From NCBI RefSeq assembly GCF_003173595.1, contig NZ_QGNZ01000002.1, positions 1,044,273 through 1,108,272 of the forward strand: a stretch of 64,000 nucleotides of DNA. The letters are read 5' to 3'. The DNA comes from Pedobacter yonginensis. GTDB lineage: Bacteria > Bacteroidota > Bacteroidia > Sphingobacteriales > Sphingobacteriaceae. Made by a program: the position numbers and the translations under genes. A model generated the notes under the pieces. That model searched no databases. It saw only the letters and a list, made by a program, of their open reading frames with translations, and was not told the DNA's origin. Below are positions 7,171 through 16,378 of this stretch, piece after piece; positions within the stretch are counted from its first letter, which is position 1, and the number at the start of each line of letters is the position of its first letter.

Positions 7171-9255
7171 ATGGGATTAATGACATTTTTGCGTAACCGT
7201 GCTGGCTATATATTAGTCTTTGCAATCGGTTTTGCAATTGTTGCATTTTTAGTAGGTGATGCAATTAACGTGGGTAAACCTTTTTGGGCCGCAAACCAAA
7301 AAACAGTAGGTTCGGTTGATGGGAAAGACATCAGCATTGATGAGTTTGGACCAAAGGTAGATCAGAATTTAAATCAATTTAAACAACAATATGGCGGAAG
7401 TGCAAATGCACAAATGACTGCTATGGCTGTAGATCAAGCCTGGAATGCAGAATTAGCAGGTGTATTGTTGAACAAAGAATATGAGCGTTTAGGACTAACT
7501 GTTTCTGACGATGAATTATATGATCTACTCCAAGGACAAAATCCTAGTCCACTAATTAAACAGTATTTCTCAAATCCGCAAACAGGTCAGGTAGATCGCG
7601 TTACGCTAATGAATTTCCTTAAATCTAAGGAGCCACAAGCTGTAAGTCAATCTAACTTACTACAGCAAGAAATTAAAAACCAAAGCTTACAACAAAAGTA
7701 TTCCAACTTAATTCGTAATTCGGTTTATGTAACTTCATTAGAAGCAACAGACGAATACAATAACCGCAACAAATTGGCTAACTTTAAATATGTAAGCTTA
7801 GATTATAGCTCGATTCCTGATGCTTCAGTTAAACCAACTGATGCAGATTATTCTGACTATTACGATCAAAACAAAGCCCGTTTCAATAATCCACAAGAAA
7901 CAAGATCGTTTGATTATGTAACTTTTAGTATTAGCCCAACCGCTGCAGATTCATTGGCAGTTAAAAATCAGGTTGATAAAATTGCAGCAAATTTTAAAGT
8001 GGCTCCAAACGATTCGCTTTTTGCAGCAATTAATTCTGATGTAAAAATTCCTTACACTTATTTATCTAAAGGTAAATTAGATCCAGCGATTGATTCAGCG
8101 GTTTTCGCTTTACCAGCAGGAAGCTTTTATGGACCAAAGTTAACAGGCTCTTCATATAAATTAGTTAAAGTTATTGATACGCGTTTCTCACCAGATTCAG
8201 TTAAAGCAAGCCATATTTTAATTGATCCAGCTAAAGTTGGTGGAGAAGATAAAGCGGTTAAACTTGCCGATTCATTAAAAGGCTTAATTTTGAAAGGTTC
8301 AAGCTTTGCAGAATTGGCTAAAAACTACAGTGTAGATGGCTCTAAAGATAAAGGCGGCGACCTAGGTACATTTGGCCGTGGTGCAATGGTGCCTGAATTT
8401 GAAAGTGCAGCATTCAATGGTAAAACAGGTGATATTAAAGTAGTTAAATCTCAGTTTGGTTACCATGTAATTAAAATCGAAAAGCAAATTGGCTCATCTA
8501 AGGTGGCTAAGTTGGCTTATGTAGAAAAAACATTGGCAGCAAGTAGTAAAACACAGGCCGCGGCTTATAAGGCAGCAAGCAATTTCCTAAACGATGTTAA
8601 AGGAAAAGATTTTAGCAAGTATGCAAAAGAAAAAGGTTTAACCGTTTCTGTTGCAGATAAAATTGCCCCAACCCAAGGTTTCGCACCTGGATTAGATAAT
8701 CCACGCAAATTAATTCAAGATGCTTACGCAGGTGATAAAGGTGACGTTTTACCAGAAATTTATACCATGACGAATGCATATGTAATTGCACATGTCACTG
8801 ATATCAGACCAAAAGGTACGTTGCCATTAGAAGCGGTGAAGAAAGAAATTGAGCCGATGGTTCGCAATGCCGTTAAAGCTAAAATGTTGAAAGAAAAATT
8901 CGATAAAGCTGGTAAAGCTGACTTGAATCAGATTGCATCGAAAGTTGGTCGCCCAGTTAATCCAGTTCAAAATATTGTTTTCGCCAACCCGATCATTCCG
9001 GGAGTAGCTCAAGAAAACAAATTGGTAGGAAGCGTATTCGGATCTCAACCAGGTAAGGTTTCTGCACCAGTTGAAGGTGAGCGTGGCGTGTATATGTTTT
9101 CAGTAGATGGTTTCAGTAACCCTGCACCCATTGCAAACATGTTTAAACAGAAAGAAAGCATGATGTTAAGTTTAGGTCAGCGTTCTTTAGGAGCAGCTTT
9201 CCAAGCTTTACAAGATAATGCGACGATAAAAGACAATCGTGTGAAATTCTATTAA
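7171..9255 (+). CDS. Periplasmic peptidyl-prolyl cis-trans isomerase (PpiD/SurA type)
   Basis: A 694-aa folding factor anchored by one N-terminal membrane helix (about residues 10-29, NRAGYILVFAIGFAIVAFLV). A SurA_N-like chaperone domain follows (about 40-170), then a parvulin/PPIC rotamase domain (about 340-440) with KASHILI, FAELAKNYSVDGSKDKGGDLG and FGYHVIKI. A second, more divergent region of similar layout extends to the C-terminus. Such proteins assist maturation of outer-membrane proteins. It sits alone after a 208-bp gap and is closed by a strong terminator, so it is probably a single-gene transcript. The architecture fits PpiD better than SurA, because the membrane anchor is retained. 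Confidence 0.9.
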   Translation: MGLMTFLRNRAGYILVFAIGFAIVAFLVGDAINVGKPFWAANQKTVGSVDGKDISIDEFGPKVDQNLNQFKQQYGGSANAQMTAMAVDQAWNAELAGVLLNKEYERLGLTVSDDELYDLLQGQNPSPLIKQYFSNPQTGQVDRVTLMNFLKSKEPQAVSQSNLLQQEIKNQSLQQKYSNLIRNSVYVTSLEATDEYNNRNKLANFKYVSLDYSSIPDASVKPTDADYSDYYDQNKARFNNPQETRSFDYVTFSISPTAADSLAVKNQVDKIAANFKVAPNDSLFAAINSDVKIPYTYLSKGKLDPAIDSAVFALPAGSFYGPKLTGSSYKLVKVIDTRFSPDSVKASHILIDPAKVGGEDKAVKLADSLKGLILKGSSFAELAKNYSVDGSKDKGGDLGTFGRGAMVPEFESAAFNGKTGDIKVVKSQFGYHVIKIEKQIGSSKVAKLAYVEKTLAASSKTQAAAYKAASNFLNDVKGKDFSKYAKEKGLTVSVADKIAPTQGFAPGLDNPRKLIQDAYAGDKGDVLPEIYTMTNAYVIAHVTDIRPKGTLPLEAVKKEIEPMVRNAVKAKMLKEKFDKAGKADLNQIASKVGRPVNPVQNIVFANPIIPGVAQENKLVGSVFGSQPGKVSAPVEGERGVYMFSVDGFSNPAPIANMFKQKESMMLSLGQRSLGAAFQALQDNATIKDNRVKFY

Positions 9256-9276
9256 TTAGAAATTCCGTAATTTTGT

Positions 9277-9310
9277 AACCGTTCCGACGTTAAGCCGGAA
9301 CGGTTTTTTT
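9277..9310 (+). terminator. Rho-independent terminator after the isomerase gene
   Basis: Perfect 10-bp stem AACCGTTCCG (9277-9286) with CGGAACGGTT (9296-9305), a 9-nt loop, and a run of seven T residues ending at 9310. Confidence 0.95.
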
Positions 9311-9322
9311 ATTTAACAAGCC

Positions 9323-9838
9323 ATGGACATTCAAGAGAATATCATCAATAAAGTAGCGAGCAGCGGTTTAATTACATTAAATCTCGAAGATTATTACGAT
9401 CAAGGCGAAAGGGTATTGTATGACATTAAGGATAATCTTTTCCACGGTTTAATTTTAAAGGAGAAGGATTTTAGAGAGTTCATCAAAACACACGATTGGT
9501 CTCAATATCAAGATAAAAACGTAGCCATAATCTGTTCTGCAGATGCAATTGTTCCAACCTGGGCATATATGCTATTGGCCAATAGGATGAAGCCTTTCGC
9601 AAAAGAAATCGTTTTTGGCGGTTTAGATATTCTGGAGGCAGTTATGTTTACAAAGGCCATTTCCAAGATTGATTCGGCAACTTATGCCAATGAACGTGTT
9701 GTAGTTAAAGGTTGTGGAGAAATTGATATTCCTGTTTCTGCTTATGTAGAAATTACTAATCTGCTTACGCCAGTTGTTAAAAGCATTATGTTTGGCGAGC
9801 CTTGTTCTACAGTTCCAGTTTACAAAAGAAAAGATTAG
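9323..9838 (+). CDS. DUF2480 family protein
   Basis: A 171-aa soluble protein recognisable as DUF2480, a family restricted mostly to Bacteroidota. Characteristic segments are GLITLNLEDYYDQGERVLYD, LFHGLILKEKDFREFI, VAIICSADAIVPTWAYMLLA and the C-terminal VVVKGCGEIDIPVSAYVEIT with a conserved KGCG. No catalytic function is known. The two conserved cysteines (in IICSAD and KGCG) could bind metal, but this is a guess. It lies directly after the terminator of the isomerase gene and about 100 bp before the DUF3108 gene. Confidence 0.85.
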   Translation: MDIQENIINKVASSGLITLNLEDYYDQGERVLYDIKDNLFHGLILKEKDFREFIKTHDWSQYQDKNVAIICSADAIVPTWAYMLLANRMKPFAKEIVFGGLDILEAVMFTKAISKIDSATYANERVVVKGCGEIDIPVSAYVEITNLLTPVVKSIMFGEPCSTVPVYKRKD

Positions 9839-9940
9839 TTAAAATTGGTTTGCTTTTTGCATATCTTTCGTACTGATTATTGTAAATTAATCTATTGATT
9901 AGGTGTTTTACATAGATCAACACAATAGAAACACAAGCAA

Positions 9941-10714
9941 ATGAGAACATTATTTTTTATTCTGGCTCTTGCGTTAGGTGCAATGCCAGGCTTTTCGCAA
10001 GAGTTACCCTTGAAAAAGGAAGCCGTATTTCAGGAAGGAGAAGTTTTAAGCTATAAGCTGAGATATGGATTTATTACAGCCGCTGAAGCAACCATAAAGG
10101 TGACCAATTCCGATTTAAAGTTTGATAATAAACCCACCTATAAGCTAACCGTTGATGCTCAAACATCAGGCACATTTGATGTATTTTACAAAATAAGAGA
10201 TCATTACGATTCTTATATAGACAAAACTGATTTAACCCCGTACTTTTATCAGGAGAATATAAGAGAAGCCAGTTATAAACGGCAAGATAAAGCAAGGTTT
10301 AACCAAGACGGTAGAAAGGTAGTTTCTAACAGAGGTACATTTACAACCCCAACTACACAAACCTTCGATTTGGTATCTGCCTACTATTTTGCCAGAAGTT
10401 TAGATCTCACAAAGATTAAAGTTGGAGACAAGTTCAAGTTGAACTACTTTTTAGGGGATGAAATTTCGGCATTGGAAGTTGAATATGTGGGCAAAGAAAC
10501 CGTTAAATGTAAACTTGGAAATATTAGGTGCTTAAAGTTTAGCCCATCCATCAAGCCCGGGCGGATTTTTAAGAAAGATAGCCGTTTATACTTATGGGTA
10601 ACCGATGATGGAAATAGAGTTCCAGTAAAAGCGCAAGTGGAGATTTTAGTAGGCGCGGTAACCATGGAGCTGAAATCTGCAGATGGTTTAAAGTATGCTT
10701 TAGCAAAAGAATAA
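9941..10714 (+). CDS. DUF3108 family exported protein
   Basis: A 257-aa protein with a signal peptide (MRTLFFILALALGAMPGFSQ). The mature part starts with EAVFQEGEVLSYKLRYGFITAAEATI, hence the phrase 'LSYKLRYGFITAAEATI', the hallmark of DUF3108. The rest is predicted beta-rich, with a repeated YxVxxxxKETVKCKLGNIRCLKF-type strand pair. The function is unknown; the family is periplasmic or outer-membrane associated. The stop TAA overlaps the ATG of the DUF3109 gene (TAATGATG), so the two are translationally coupled, a pairing that suggests linked roles. Confidence 0.8.
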   Translation: MRTLFFILALALGAMPGFSQELPLKKEAVFQEGEVLSYKLRYGFITAAEATIKVTNSDLKFDNKPTYKLTVDAQTSGTFDVFYKIRDHYDSYIDKTDLTPYFYQENIREASYKRQDKARFNQDGRKVVSNRGTFTTPTTQTFDLVSAYYFARSLDLTKIKVGDKFKLNYFLGDEISALEVEYVGKETVKCKLGNIRCLKFSPSIKPGRIFKKDSRLYLWVTDDGNRVPVKAQVEILVGAVTMELKSADGLKYALAKE

Positions 10715-11280
10715 TGATGATAGAAGTTGAGCAGGTGCTTGTGCACGAAGATGTTTTAAAAGAGAACTTTGTATGTAACTTAAGCAAATGTAAAGGCATT
10801 TGCTGTGTTGAAGGAGATTCTGGTGCCCCATTGGATGTAGAAGAAACCGCGATATTGGAAGAAATTTATCCGAAAATTAAGCACTTATTAAATGATAAGG
10901 GGATAAAGGCCATTGAAGAGCAGGGTGTTTACGTAACCGATTTGGATGGTGATTTGACCACCCCATGTGTTGACAAGAACAAAGAATGCGCTTATGTGCT
11001 TTTCGAAGGCGGCATTACTAAGTGTGCCATTGAAAAAGCCTACGAACAAAAAATTATAGATTGGCAGAAACCAATTTCTTGCCATTTATATCCCATCCGA
11101 ATTACTAAATATCCAGAATTCGAGGTTTTAAATTATGACCGCTGGCACATCTGTCATGATGCATGCACTTTTGGAAGGGAACTAAAGGTTCCCGTTTATA
11201 GCTTTTTGAAAACGCCATTAATTCGTAAGTATGGTGAAGAATGGTACAAAGAGCTCGAAAGCTCCGTTGAAGCTATGTAA
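10714..11280 (+). CDS. DUF3109 family cysteine-rich protein
   Basis: A 188-aa protein with a dense conserved cysteine pattern: CNLSKCKGICC (about residues 22-32), then single cysteines in CVDKNKECAY and KCAIEKA, then SCHLYPI and CHDAC near the C-terminus. This is the DUF3109 pattern, related to the putative zinc- or iron-chelating YkgJ-type proteins. It may carry a metal centre, but no reaction is known. Two in-frame ATGs lie next to each other at 10714 and 10717; the first overlaps the stop of the DUF3108 gene. No clear terminator was found after the stop before the convergent regulator gene. Confidence 0.85.
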   Translation: MMIEVEQVLVHEDVLKENFVCNLSKCKGICCVEGDSGAPLDVEETAILEEIYPKIKHLLNDKGIKAIEEQGVYVTDLDGDLTTPCVDKNKECAYVLFEGGITKCAIEKAYEQKIIDWQKPISCHLYPIRITKYPEFEVLNYDRWHICHDACTFGRELKVPVYSFLKTPLIRKYGEEWYKELESSVEAM

Positions 11281-11354
11281 CTGAAGATGTTCCTGCTGTA
11301 TAACTACGCGTTCTACATTTATTATCGATCAAAACGTGGGTTCGAAATTCAAAA

Positions 11355-12002
11355 CTAAATTAAGTTTCTGGTTATTTTGCCCTTTATGATATATAAAGAA
11401 GTGATGCTCTTTTTGTCGATAATGGTTTCCCCTTTAAAATTTGGATTGGAAGCGCGGAGTACAAGTTTTGATTGATCAGGATGTTGGTGAACTAACTTAA
11501 TCGTTCTCATATTGTTGGAGTCTGCATTAGTCATAACAACATATGCTTCGCCCCATTGTAGTACTTCATAATTGGTTACCTCTCTAACCGCAATAATTTC
11601 TCCAGAGGCATATTTAGGGTACATGCTATCACCATACACGGGCAAATAAGCAGTACAATCGTTAAAAGGCTTGTAGTTAACGAAATATTCGGCTTGTTCT
11701 TCTTCAAGTAAAAGCGTATCGGTATCTGAAAGGCTAATATCGAAATAAGGTACACCTTCCTTTGCTTCAGAGATAGTTGGTCCTTTTTTTAAAAAAGGTT
11801 CTCCAACCCCATTTTCCAACCAATCAATATTAACATTGAATTTTAAAAATAACCTATCTTTTATTGCTGTAGAAACCCCGACTCTTTCTCTTAAAATATC
11901 TGATAGAGAACCTGGTTGTATATTTAAGCTTTGGGCAAAATCTTTTTGAGTTTTGAAATTTAACTTATCGATGATAATTTTTAGTCTCTGAATTTCAGTC
12001 AT
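11355..12002 (-). CDS. XRE-family repressor with S24 peptidase-like C-terminal domain
   Basis: A 215-aa CI/LexA-like regulator. Residues 1-65 form an HTH_XRE domain (KTQKDFAQSLNIQPGSLSDI with the recognition helix around LSDILRERVG). The C-terminal half is an S24/LexA-type domain with the catalytic serine in YGDSMYPKY and the candidate lysine in RTIKLVHQH. A clear Ala-Gly or Cys-Gly self-cleavage site was not found in the linker, so self-cleavage is uncertain. The gene is transcribed away from a perfect 36-bp palindrome, a likely autoregulatory operator, and divergently from the unrecognised 228-aa gene. No phage genes are nearby, so this is a stand-alone regulator rather than an obvious prophage repressor. 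Confidence 0.85.
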   Translation of the reverse strand: MTEIQRLKIIIDKLNFKTQKDFAQSLNIQPGSLSDILRERVGVSTAIKDRLFLKFNVNIDWLENGVGEPFLKKGPTISEAKEGVPYFDISLSDTDTLLLEEEQAEYFVNYKPFNDCTAYLPVYGDSMYPKYASGEIIAVREVTNYEVLQWGEAYVVMTNADSNNMRTIKLVHQHPDQSKLVLRASNPNFKGETIIDKKSITSLYIIKGKITRNLI

Positions 12003-12015
12003 TTAGATTTATTTT

Positions 12016-12051
12016 AATCAGTTTAACTAATTAATATTAGTTAAACTGATT
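12016..12051. promoter_or_regulatory. 36-bp perfect palindromic operator between divergent genes
   Basis: Two 16-bp arms, AATCAGTTTAACTAAT (12016-12031) and ATTAGTTAAACTGATT (12036-12051), are exact reverse complements around TAAT. Each arm holds its own 9-bp palindrome, AGTTTAACT or AGTTAAACT, so the site looks like two adjacent dimer-binding sites. It lies 13 bp upstream of the XRE/S24 regulator start and overlaps the -33 region of the promoter that faces the 228-aa gene. Confidence 0.85.
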
Positions 12052-12060
12052 ATTGTTTAT

Positions 12061-12068
12061 TATGTTTG
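12061..12068 (+). promoter_or_regulatory. Bacteroidota -7 element (TATGTTTG) of the 228-aa gene
   Basis: Exact TAnnTTTG match, 42 nt before the ATG at 12110. The -33 position (about 12038-12041) falls inside the right arm of the palindrome, so repressor binding there would block the promoter. Confidence 0.6.
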
Positions 12069-12109
12069 CTTAGTGTTGTGCAAGATATTAAAATACTAAA
12101 GATTTATCA

Positions 12110-12796
12110 ATGGAAAATTCTTCAAATATGGATTTAGCCTCTTCAGCGGGAGACGAAAATCAAAACTACTTATCAGCAACCTCATTTTCTCAAAGGTTAG
12201 ATTATTTGGAGGATTGGATAAAAAATGAAAGAAAGTTAAGTAGATTGGCTGATAACCGGGAAAAAATAGGCTTTGAATACACTTGCCCATTATTGCTGAA
12301 CACAGAGGAGCAGGCTAACCCATTGATGATTTTAAAGAATTTTTTTTCTGCCCATGATTTGCTTGAGGTGAAATCATGGCTTAAAATCTGGTTTAAAACT
12401 GCACTTACAGAAAACATAAAGTATGAAAATGGTAGCGAATTGCTATTTTTTCATAATCAATTGATTCAATTGTTTAACTCAGGATATCAAATTGCTCAAA
12501 ATGGCAACTCAGCTATGGAGGCAAATTTAATTCCACACTTACAAAGTGAAGAATCTTTGATTTCTTGTTTAGACGATGCTGAAAGAGAAAATCCAATAAA
12601 ATATTTAAAGGCCACGCTTAATCTACCCAATATAATTGATTTAAGATTTGGCATGCAAGAGTGGCTTTATTCTGCATTGAGCGTAAGAAGTAGCATCAAT
12701 GAATACGATACGAAATTTATATTTATACAATTTGAGCTTTTGGAAAAATTAGTGGAAGCCATGTTTTTGATTCATGCAGCAACATCAAAAAAATGA
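12110..12796 (+). CDS. Uncharacterised protein next to an XRE/S24 regulator
   Basis: I do not recognise this 228-aa protein. It has no signal peptide or membrane segment. After a polar, serine-rich N-terminus (about residues 1-20) it looks mostly alpha-helical, with amphipathic stretches such as SFSQRLDYLEDWIKNERKLS, DLLEVKSWLKIWFKTAL and IFIQFELLEKLVEAMFLIHA. Two cysteines (TCPLL and LISCLDD) show no metal-binding spacing. It is divergently transcribed from the regulator, and its promoter overlaps the palindromic operator, so it is the probable target of that regulator. It is the last gene before the polysaccharide locus, but 128 bp separates it from rfbB and no functional link is evident. 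Confidence 0.75.
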   Translation: MENSSNMDLASSAGDENQNYLSATSFSQRLDYLEDWIKNERKLSRLADNREKIGFEYTCPLLLNTEEQANPLMILKNFFSAHDLLEVKSWLKIWFKTALTENIKYENGSELLFFHNQLIQLFNSGYQIAQNGNSAMEANLIPHLQSEESLISCLDDAERENPIKYLKATLNLPNIIDLRFGMQEWLYSALSVRSSINEYDTKFIFIQFELLEKLVEAMFLIHAATSKK

Positions 12797-12924
12797 ACGG
12801 AGAAAACCCTATTATCCTGAAGATATGAAGTTGAAATGAAATTAAATTGCCTTCGTTTATGGTTAATTAGTTGTTTATATGTATTATCTATCTTATTTTA
12901 GCTGACTGAAAATCATTTTTAACT

Positions 12925-13974
12925 GTGAAAAAAATTCTAATTACCGGTGGAGCTGGCTTTATCGGTTCGCACGTAGTACGTCGATTCGTAACGAACTACC
13001 CTCAATATGAGATTGTAAATCTTGATAAACTTACTTATGCAGGTAATCTAGCTAATTTGACAGACATTGAAAACAAACCAAATTATCGGTTTGTGAAAGA
13101 AGATATAGCAGATGCCAATGCAATGAATGAGCTGTTCAAAGCCGAAAAATTTGATGCGGTTATTCACCTTGCAGCAGAAAGTCATGTGGATCGCTCCATT
13201 GCAGATCCAACAGCTTTCGTAATTACCAATGTAATTGGAACGGTAAACCTTCTTAACGCTGCCCGAGAATATTGGAAAGGCGATTACGATAAAAAAAGAT
13301 TTTACCATGTAAGTACCGATGAAGTGTACGGTGCGTTGGGCGAAGAAGGCATGTTTACTGAAACAACCGCTTATGATCCACACAGCCCATATTCGGCTTC
13401 AAAGGCGAGTTCCGATCACTTTGTAAGGGCTTATCACGATACTTATGGTTTGGATTGTGTAATTTCCAATTGTTCAAACAATTATGGTTCTCACCACTTC
13501 CCTGAAAAATTAATTCCTTTGGCCATTAATAACATCAAAAACAATAAACCTGTACCGGTTTATGGTAAAGGTGAAAATGTTCGCGATTGGTTATGGGTAG
13601 AAGACCATGCCCGTGCAATTGATGTAATTTTCCATAATGCAAAAACCGGTGATACTTACAATATTGGAGGCCACAATGAGTGGAAAAATATTGATTTAAT
13701 CCATCTACTTTGCTCGATTATGGATCAGAAACTCGGCAGAGCAGCGGGTGAATCGGCAAAATTAATTACCTATGTAACGGATAGAGCTGGACATGATTTG
13801 CGTTACGCGATTGATTCAACTAAACTCCAAAATCAATTGGATTGGGTTCCGAGTTTACAATTTGAAGAAGGTTTGGCTAAAACAGTCGATTGGTATCTTC
13901 AAAATGAAGATTGGTTAACCAATGTAACATCAGGCAATTATCAATCTTATTACGAAAAACAATACAATCACTAA
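12925..13974 (+). CDS. rfbB: dTDP-glucose 4,6-dehydratase
   Basis: Converts dTDP-glucose to dTDP-4-keto-6-deoxyglucose, the branch point for dTDP-rhamnose and dTDP-3-amino sugars. The 349-aa extended SDR has the NAD-binding TGGAGFIGSHVV (residues 6-17), the STDEVYG motif with the catalytic Asp-Glu pair, the YSASKASSD YxxxK motif and the NCSNNYG-HFPEKLIP substrate region. Its start is GTG or ATG-like at 12925 (the frame begins with a GTG codon, GTGAAAAAA), with no better ATG upstream. It opens the rfbBCDA run and is separated from rfbC by 2 bp. Its product would feed both RfbC/RfbD and the FdtA/FdtB enzymes further downstream. Confidence 0.95.
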   Translation: MKKILITGGAGFIGSHVVRRFVTNYPQYEIVNLDKLTYAGNLANLTDIENKPNYRFVKEDIADANAMNELFKAEKFDAVIHLAAESHVDRSIADPTAFVITNVIGTVNLLNAAREYWKGDYDKKRFYHVSTDEVYGALGEEGMFTETTAYDPHSPYSASKASSDHFVRAYHDTYGLDCVISNCSNNYGSHHFPEKLIPLAINNIKNNKPVPVYGKGENVRDWLWVEDHARAIDVIFHNAKTGDTYNIGGHNEWKNIDLIHLLCSIMDQKLGRAAGESAKLITYVTDRAGHDLRYAIDSTKLQNQLDWVPSLQFEEGLAKTVDWYLQNEDWLTNVTSGNYQSYYEKQYNH

Positions 13975-13976
13975 GA

Positions 13977-14516
13977 ATGGAAATTGAGCAAACGGGACTA
14001 AAAGACTGTATCATTATCAAACCAAGAGTTTTTGAAGATCCGAGAGGATATTTTTTCGAAAGCTTTAACCTTAATACTTTTGAAGAAAAAACCGGGCAAT
14101 CGGGTAGGTTTGTTCAAGACAATCAATCTTTCTCTTCTTATGGAGTGATTAGAGGATTGCATGCACAAAGCGGCGAATTTGCACAGGCTAAATTGGTACG
14201 CGTTTTAAAAGGTGAGGTTTTAGATGTTGCAGTAGATATTCGCCCGGGATCGCCAACGTATGGAAAACACATTTCTGTGAAGTTAAGCGCAGAAAATAGG
14301 CTTCAGATGTATGTGCCAAGGGGTTTTTTACACGGTTTTTCTGTTTTAAGTGAAACGGCAGAGTTTTTTTATAAGTGTGATAACTTCTATAATAAATCAT
14401 CAGAAGTTGGTGTGATGTATAATGATCTTGACTTAAATATCGATTGGTTAATCCCGGCAGGTAAAGAAGCAATCTCAGAGAAAGATTTAATTTTAAATTC
14501 TTTTTCTTCACTTTAA
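13977..14516 (+). CDS. rfbC: dTDP-4-dehydrorhamnose 3,5-epimerase
   Basis: RmlC-type cupin epimerase, 179 aa from the ATG at 13977. It epimerises C3 and C5 of dTDP-4-keto-6-deoxyglucose on the way to L-rhamnose. Visible motifs are DPRGYFFESFN, VQDNQSFSSYGVIRGLHAQ with the catalytic His, VPRGFLHGFSVLS and the tyrosine-bearing FFYKCDNFY. A longer frame from 13911 overlaps rfbB by more than 60 bases and adds residues without family support, so I took the start 2 bp after the rfbB stop. Length is normal for the family. Confidence 0.95.
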   Translation: MEIEQTGLKDCIIIKPRVFEDPRGYFFESFNLNTFEEKTGQSGRFVQDNQSFSSYGVIRGLHAQSGEFAQAKLVRVLKGEVLDVAVDIRPGSPTYGKHISVKLSAENRLQMYVPRGFLHGFSVLSETAEFFYKCDNFYNKSSEVGVMYNDLDLNIDWLIPAGKEAISEKDLILNSFSSL

Positions 14517-14517
14517 T

Positions 14518-15375
14518 ATGAGCAAAATACTAGTAATTGGTGCCGGCGGACAATTAGGACAATGCCTAAAAACCGTAGCGGAAAGAAGAGGCATTCAAGA
14601 AATCGTTTTTCCTGTAGAGCAGGAGGCGAATATTTTACATCCAGAATTGCTAAACTCGCTGTTGGAAAAAGAAAAGCCTGCATTTGTAATTAATTGTGCA
14701 GCATATACCGCTGTTGATAAGGCTGAAGACGAAGTAGATTTAGCTAAAGCGGTTAATGAAACAGGCGCTGCCAACTTAGCAACGGCTTGTAAAGCAAATT
14801 CTTCTACATTAATTCATATCTCTACAGATTTTGTTTTTGAGGGAAATGAAGTGAAACTTTTAAGAGAGGATGATGTTGCCAAGCCTATAAACGTGTACGG
14901 TGTAACAAAATTGGATGGGGAAATGGCTGTTGAAGACATTTTGCAGGAGCACATCATCATCCGCACCAGTTGGCTTTACTCTGAATATGCAAATAACTTT
15001 GTGAAAACGATGTTAAAACTCGGTGCTGAGCGTGAAGAATTAAACATCATTGCCGATCAGGTAGGTACACCCACATATGCAATCGATTTGGCTAACGCCA
15101 TTTTTGACATCATCGCTTCTGATAATAAAGCTTATGGTGTTTACCATTACAGCAATGAGGGGGTAACCTCTTGGTTCGATTTTGCGAAAGCTATTTTTGA
15201 GATAAGTAAAACTTCCGTAAAAACGAACCCAATTCCAGGTTCTAAATATCCAACAAAGGCAATCAGACCAGCTTTCTCCGTAATGGATAAATCTAAAATT
15301 AAAGACACATTTAATTTAGAAATTCCATATTGGAGGGATAGTCTTGTTGCATGCATAGATAAATTGAAAGACTAA
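14518..15375 (+). CDS. rfbD: dTDP-4-dehydrorhamnose reductase
   Basis: Reduces dTDP-4-keto-L-rhamnose with NAD(P)H to dTDP-L-rhamnose. The 285-aa SDR has [10 protein letters not shown] near the N-terminus, the [15 protein letters not shown] segment typical of RmlD, STDFVFEG, the catalytic YGVTKLDGE and [19 protein letters not shown]. It begins one base after the rfbC stop, inside the rfbBCDA operon, and ends 10 bp before rfbA. Confidence 0.95.
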   Translation: MSKILVIGAGGQLGQCLKTVAERRGIQEIVFPVEQEANILHPELLNSLLEKEKPAFVINCAAYTAVDKAEDEVDLAKAVNETGAANLATACKANSSTLIHISTDFVFEGNEVKLLREDDVAKPINVYGVTKLDGEMAVEDILQEHIIIRTSWLYSEYANNFVKTMLKLGAEREELNIIADQVGTPTYAIDLANAIFDIIASDNKAYGVYHYSNEGVTSWFDFAKAIFEISKTSVKTNPIPGSKYPTKAIRPAFSVMDKSKIKDTFNLEIPYWRDSLVACIDKLKD

Positions 15376-15385
15376 CGAAACAACA

Positions 15386-16246
15386 ATGAAAGGTATAATT
15401 TTAGCTGGCGGCAGCGGAACCCGTTTACATCCTTTAACACTTGCATGCAGCAAGCAGATGATGCCGGTTTATGATAAACCGATGATTTATTATCCATTAT
15501 CTACATTAATGCTTGCCGGCATTAAAGAGATCTTAATCATATCCACACCACACGATTTGCCAAACTTTGAAAAGTTATTGGGAGATGGGGCATCTTTAGG
15601 ATGCAAATTTAGCTATGCGGTTCAAGCAGAGCCCAATGGATTGGCTCAAGCTTTTGTAATCGGTGAAAAATTTATTGGAAAGGATAAAGTTGCCCTGGTT
15701 TTAGGCGATAACATTTTCCATGGAGATGGAATGGCTAAGCTTTTGCAGGCTAGTTCTGACCCCGATGGCGGCGTTGTTTTTGCTTACCAAGTTTCAGATC
15801 CAGAGCGTTATGGCGTGGTAGAGTTTGATGCGAACAAAAAAGCAATATCTATTGAAGAAAAACCACTCAAACCGAAATCTGATTACGCAGTACCAGGTTT
15901 ATATTTTTATGATAATGAGGTTGTAGAAATTGCCAAGAATATTAAACCATCACCAAGAGGCGAGTACGAAATTACAGACATCAATAGAGAATATCTGGAG
16001 CGAGGGAAACTGAAAGTTGGGGTTTTGAGCAGAGGAACCGCTTGGTTAGATACTGGAACCTTTACCTCGTTAATGCAAGCCGGTCAATTTGTTCAGATTA
16101 TAGAAGAGCGCCAAGGATTAAAAATTGGATGTATTGAAGAAATTGCCTACAGAATGGGTTTTATAGATTCGGAACAACTCAAAGCAATCGCTACGCCATT
16201 AGTTAAAAGTGGTTACGGCAGTTACCTCTTGAAACAGATTAAATAA
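15386..16246 (+). CDS. rfbA: Glucose-1-phosphate thymidylyltransferase
   Basis: Makes dTDP-glucose from glucose-1-phosphate and dTTP, the first committed step for all dTDP sugars in this locus. The 286-aa length and the motifs [13 protein letters not shown] (nucleotide-binding loop), [27 protein letters not shown] and EYEITDIN are those of RmlA. Here it closes the rfbBCDA group rather than opening it. The following 870 bp hold only paired palindromes and a decayed dehydrogenase. Confidence 0.95.
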   Translation: MKGIILAGGSGTRLHPLTLACSKQMMPVYDKPMIYYPLSTLMLAGIKEILIISTPHDLPNFEKLLGDGASLGCKFSYAVQAEPNGLAQAFVIGEKFIGKDKVALVLGDNIFHGDGMAKLLQASSDPDGGVVFAYQVSDPERYGVVEFDANKKAISIEEKPLKPKSDYAVPGLYFYDNEVVEIAKNIKPSPRGEYEITDINREYLERGKLKVGVLSRGTAWLDTGTFTSLMQAGQFVQIIEERQGLKIGCIEEIAYRMGFIDSEQLKAIATPLVKSGYGSYLLKQIK

Positions 16247-16271
16247 TTTAAACATATATTCTTCTATAATT

Positions 16272-16314
16272 TTCATCCGATGAAGGTTTCTCTAAGCCGA
16301 TTTCATCGGATGAA
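16272..16314. repeat. Pair of 13-bp palindromes after rfbA
   Basis: TTCATCCGATGAA (16272-16284) and TTCATCGGATGAA (16302-16314) are reverse complements of each other, and each is itself palindromic around its central base. They are 17 bp apart. The pair can fold as a 13-bp hairpin but lacks a following T-run, so it could be a weak terminator or a double operator site. Confidence 0.6.
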
Positions 16315-16378
16315 TTGTTTAACGGCAGGTTGTCTTTTTATAAAGATAGCGCAAAGCTTTTAGATGAAAGATGAATAA

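Noticed and set aside
11355..12796. Prophage or integrative element suggested by the CI-like regulator
   Set aside because: No integrase, structural phage gene or attachment repeat was found next to it.
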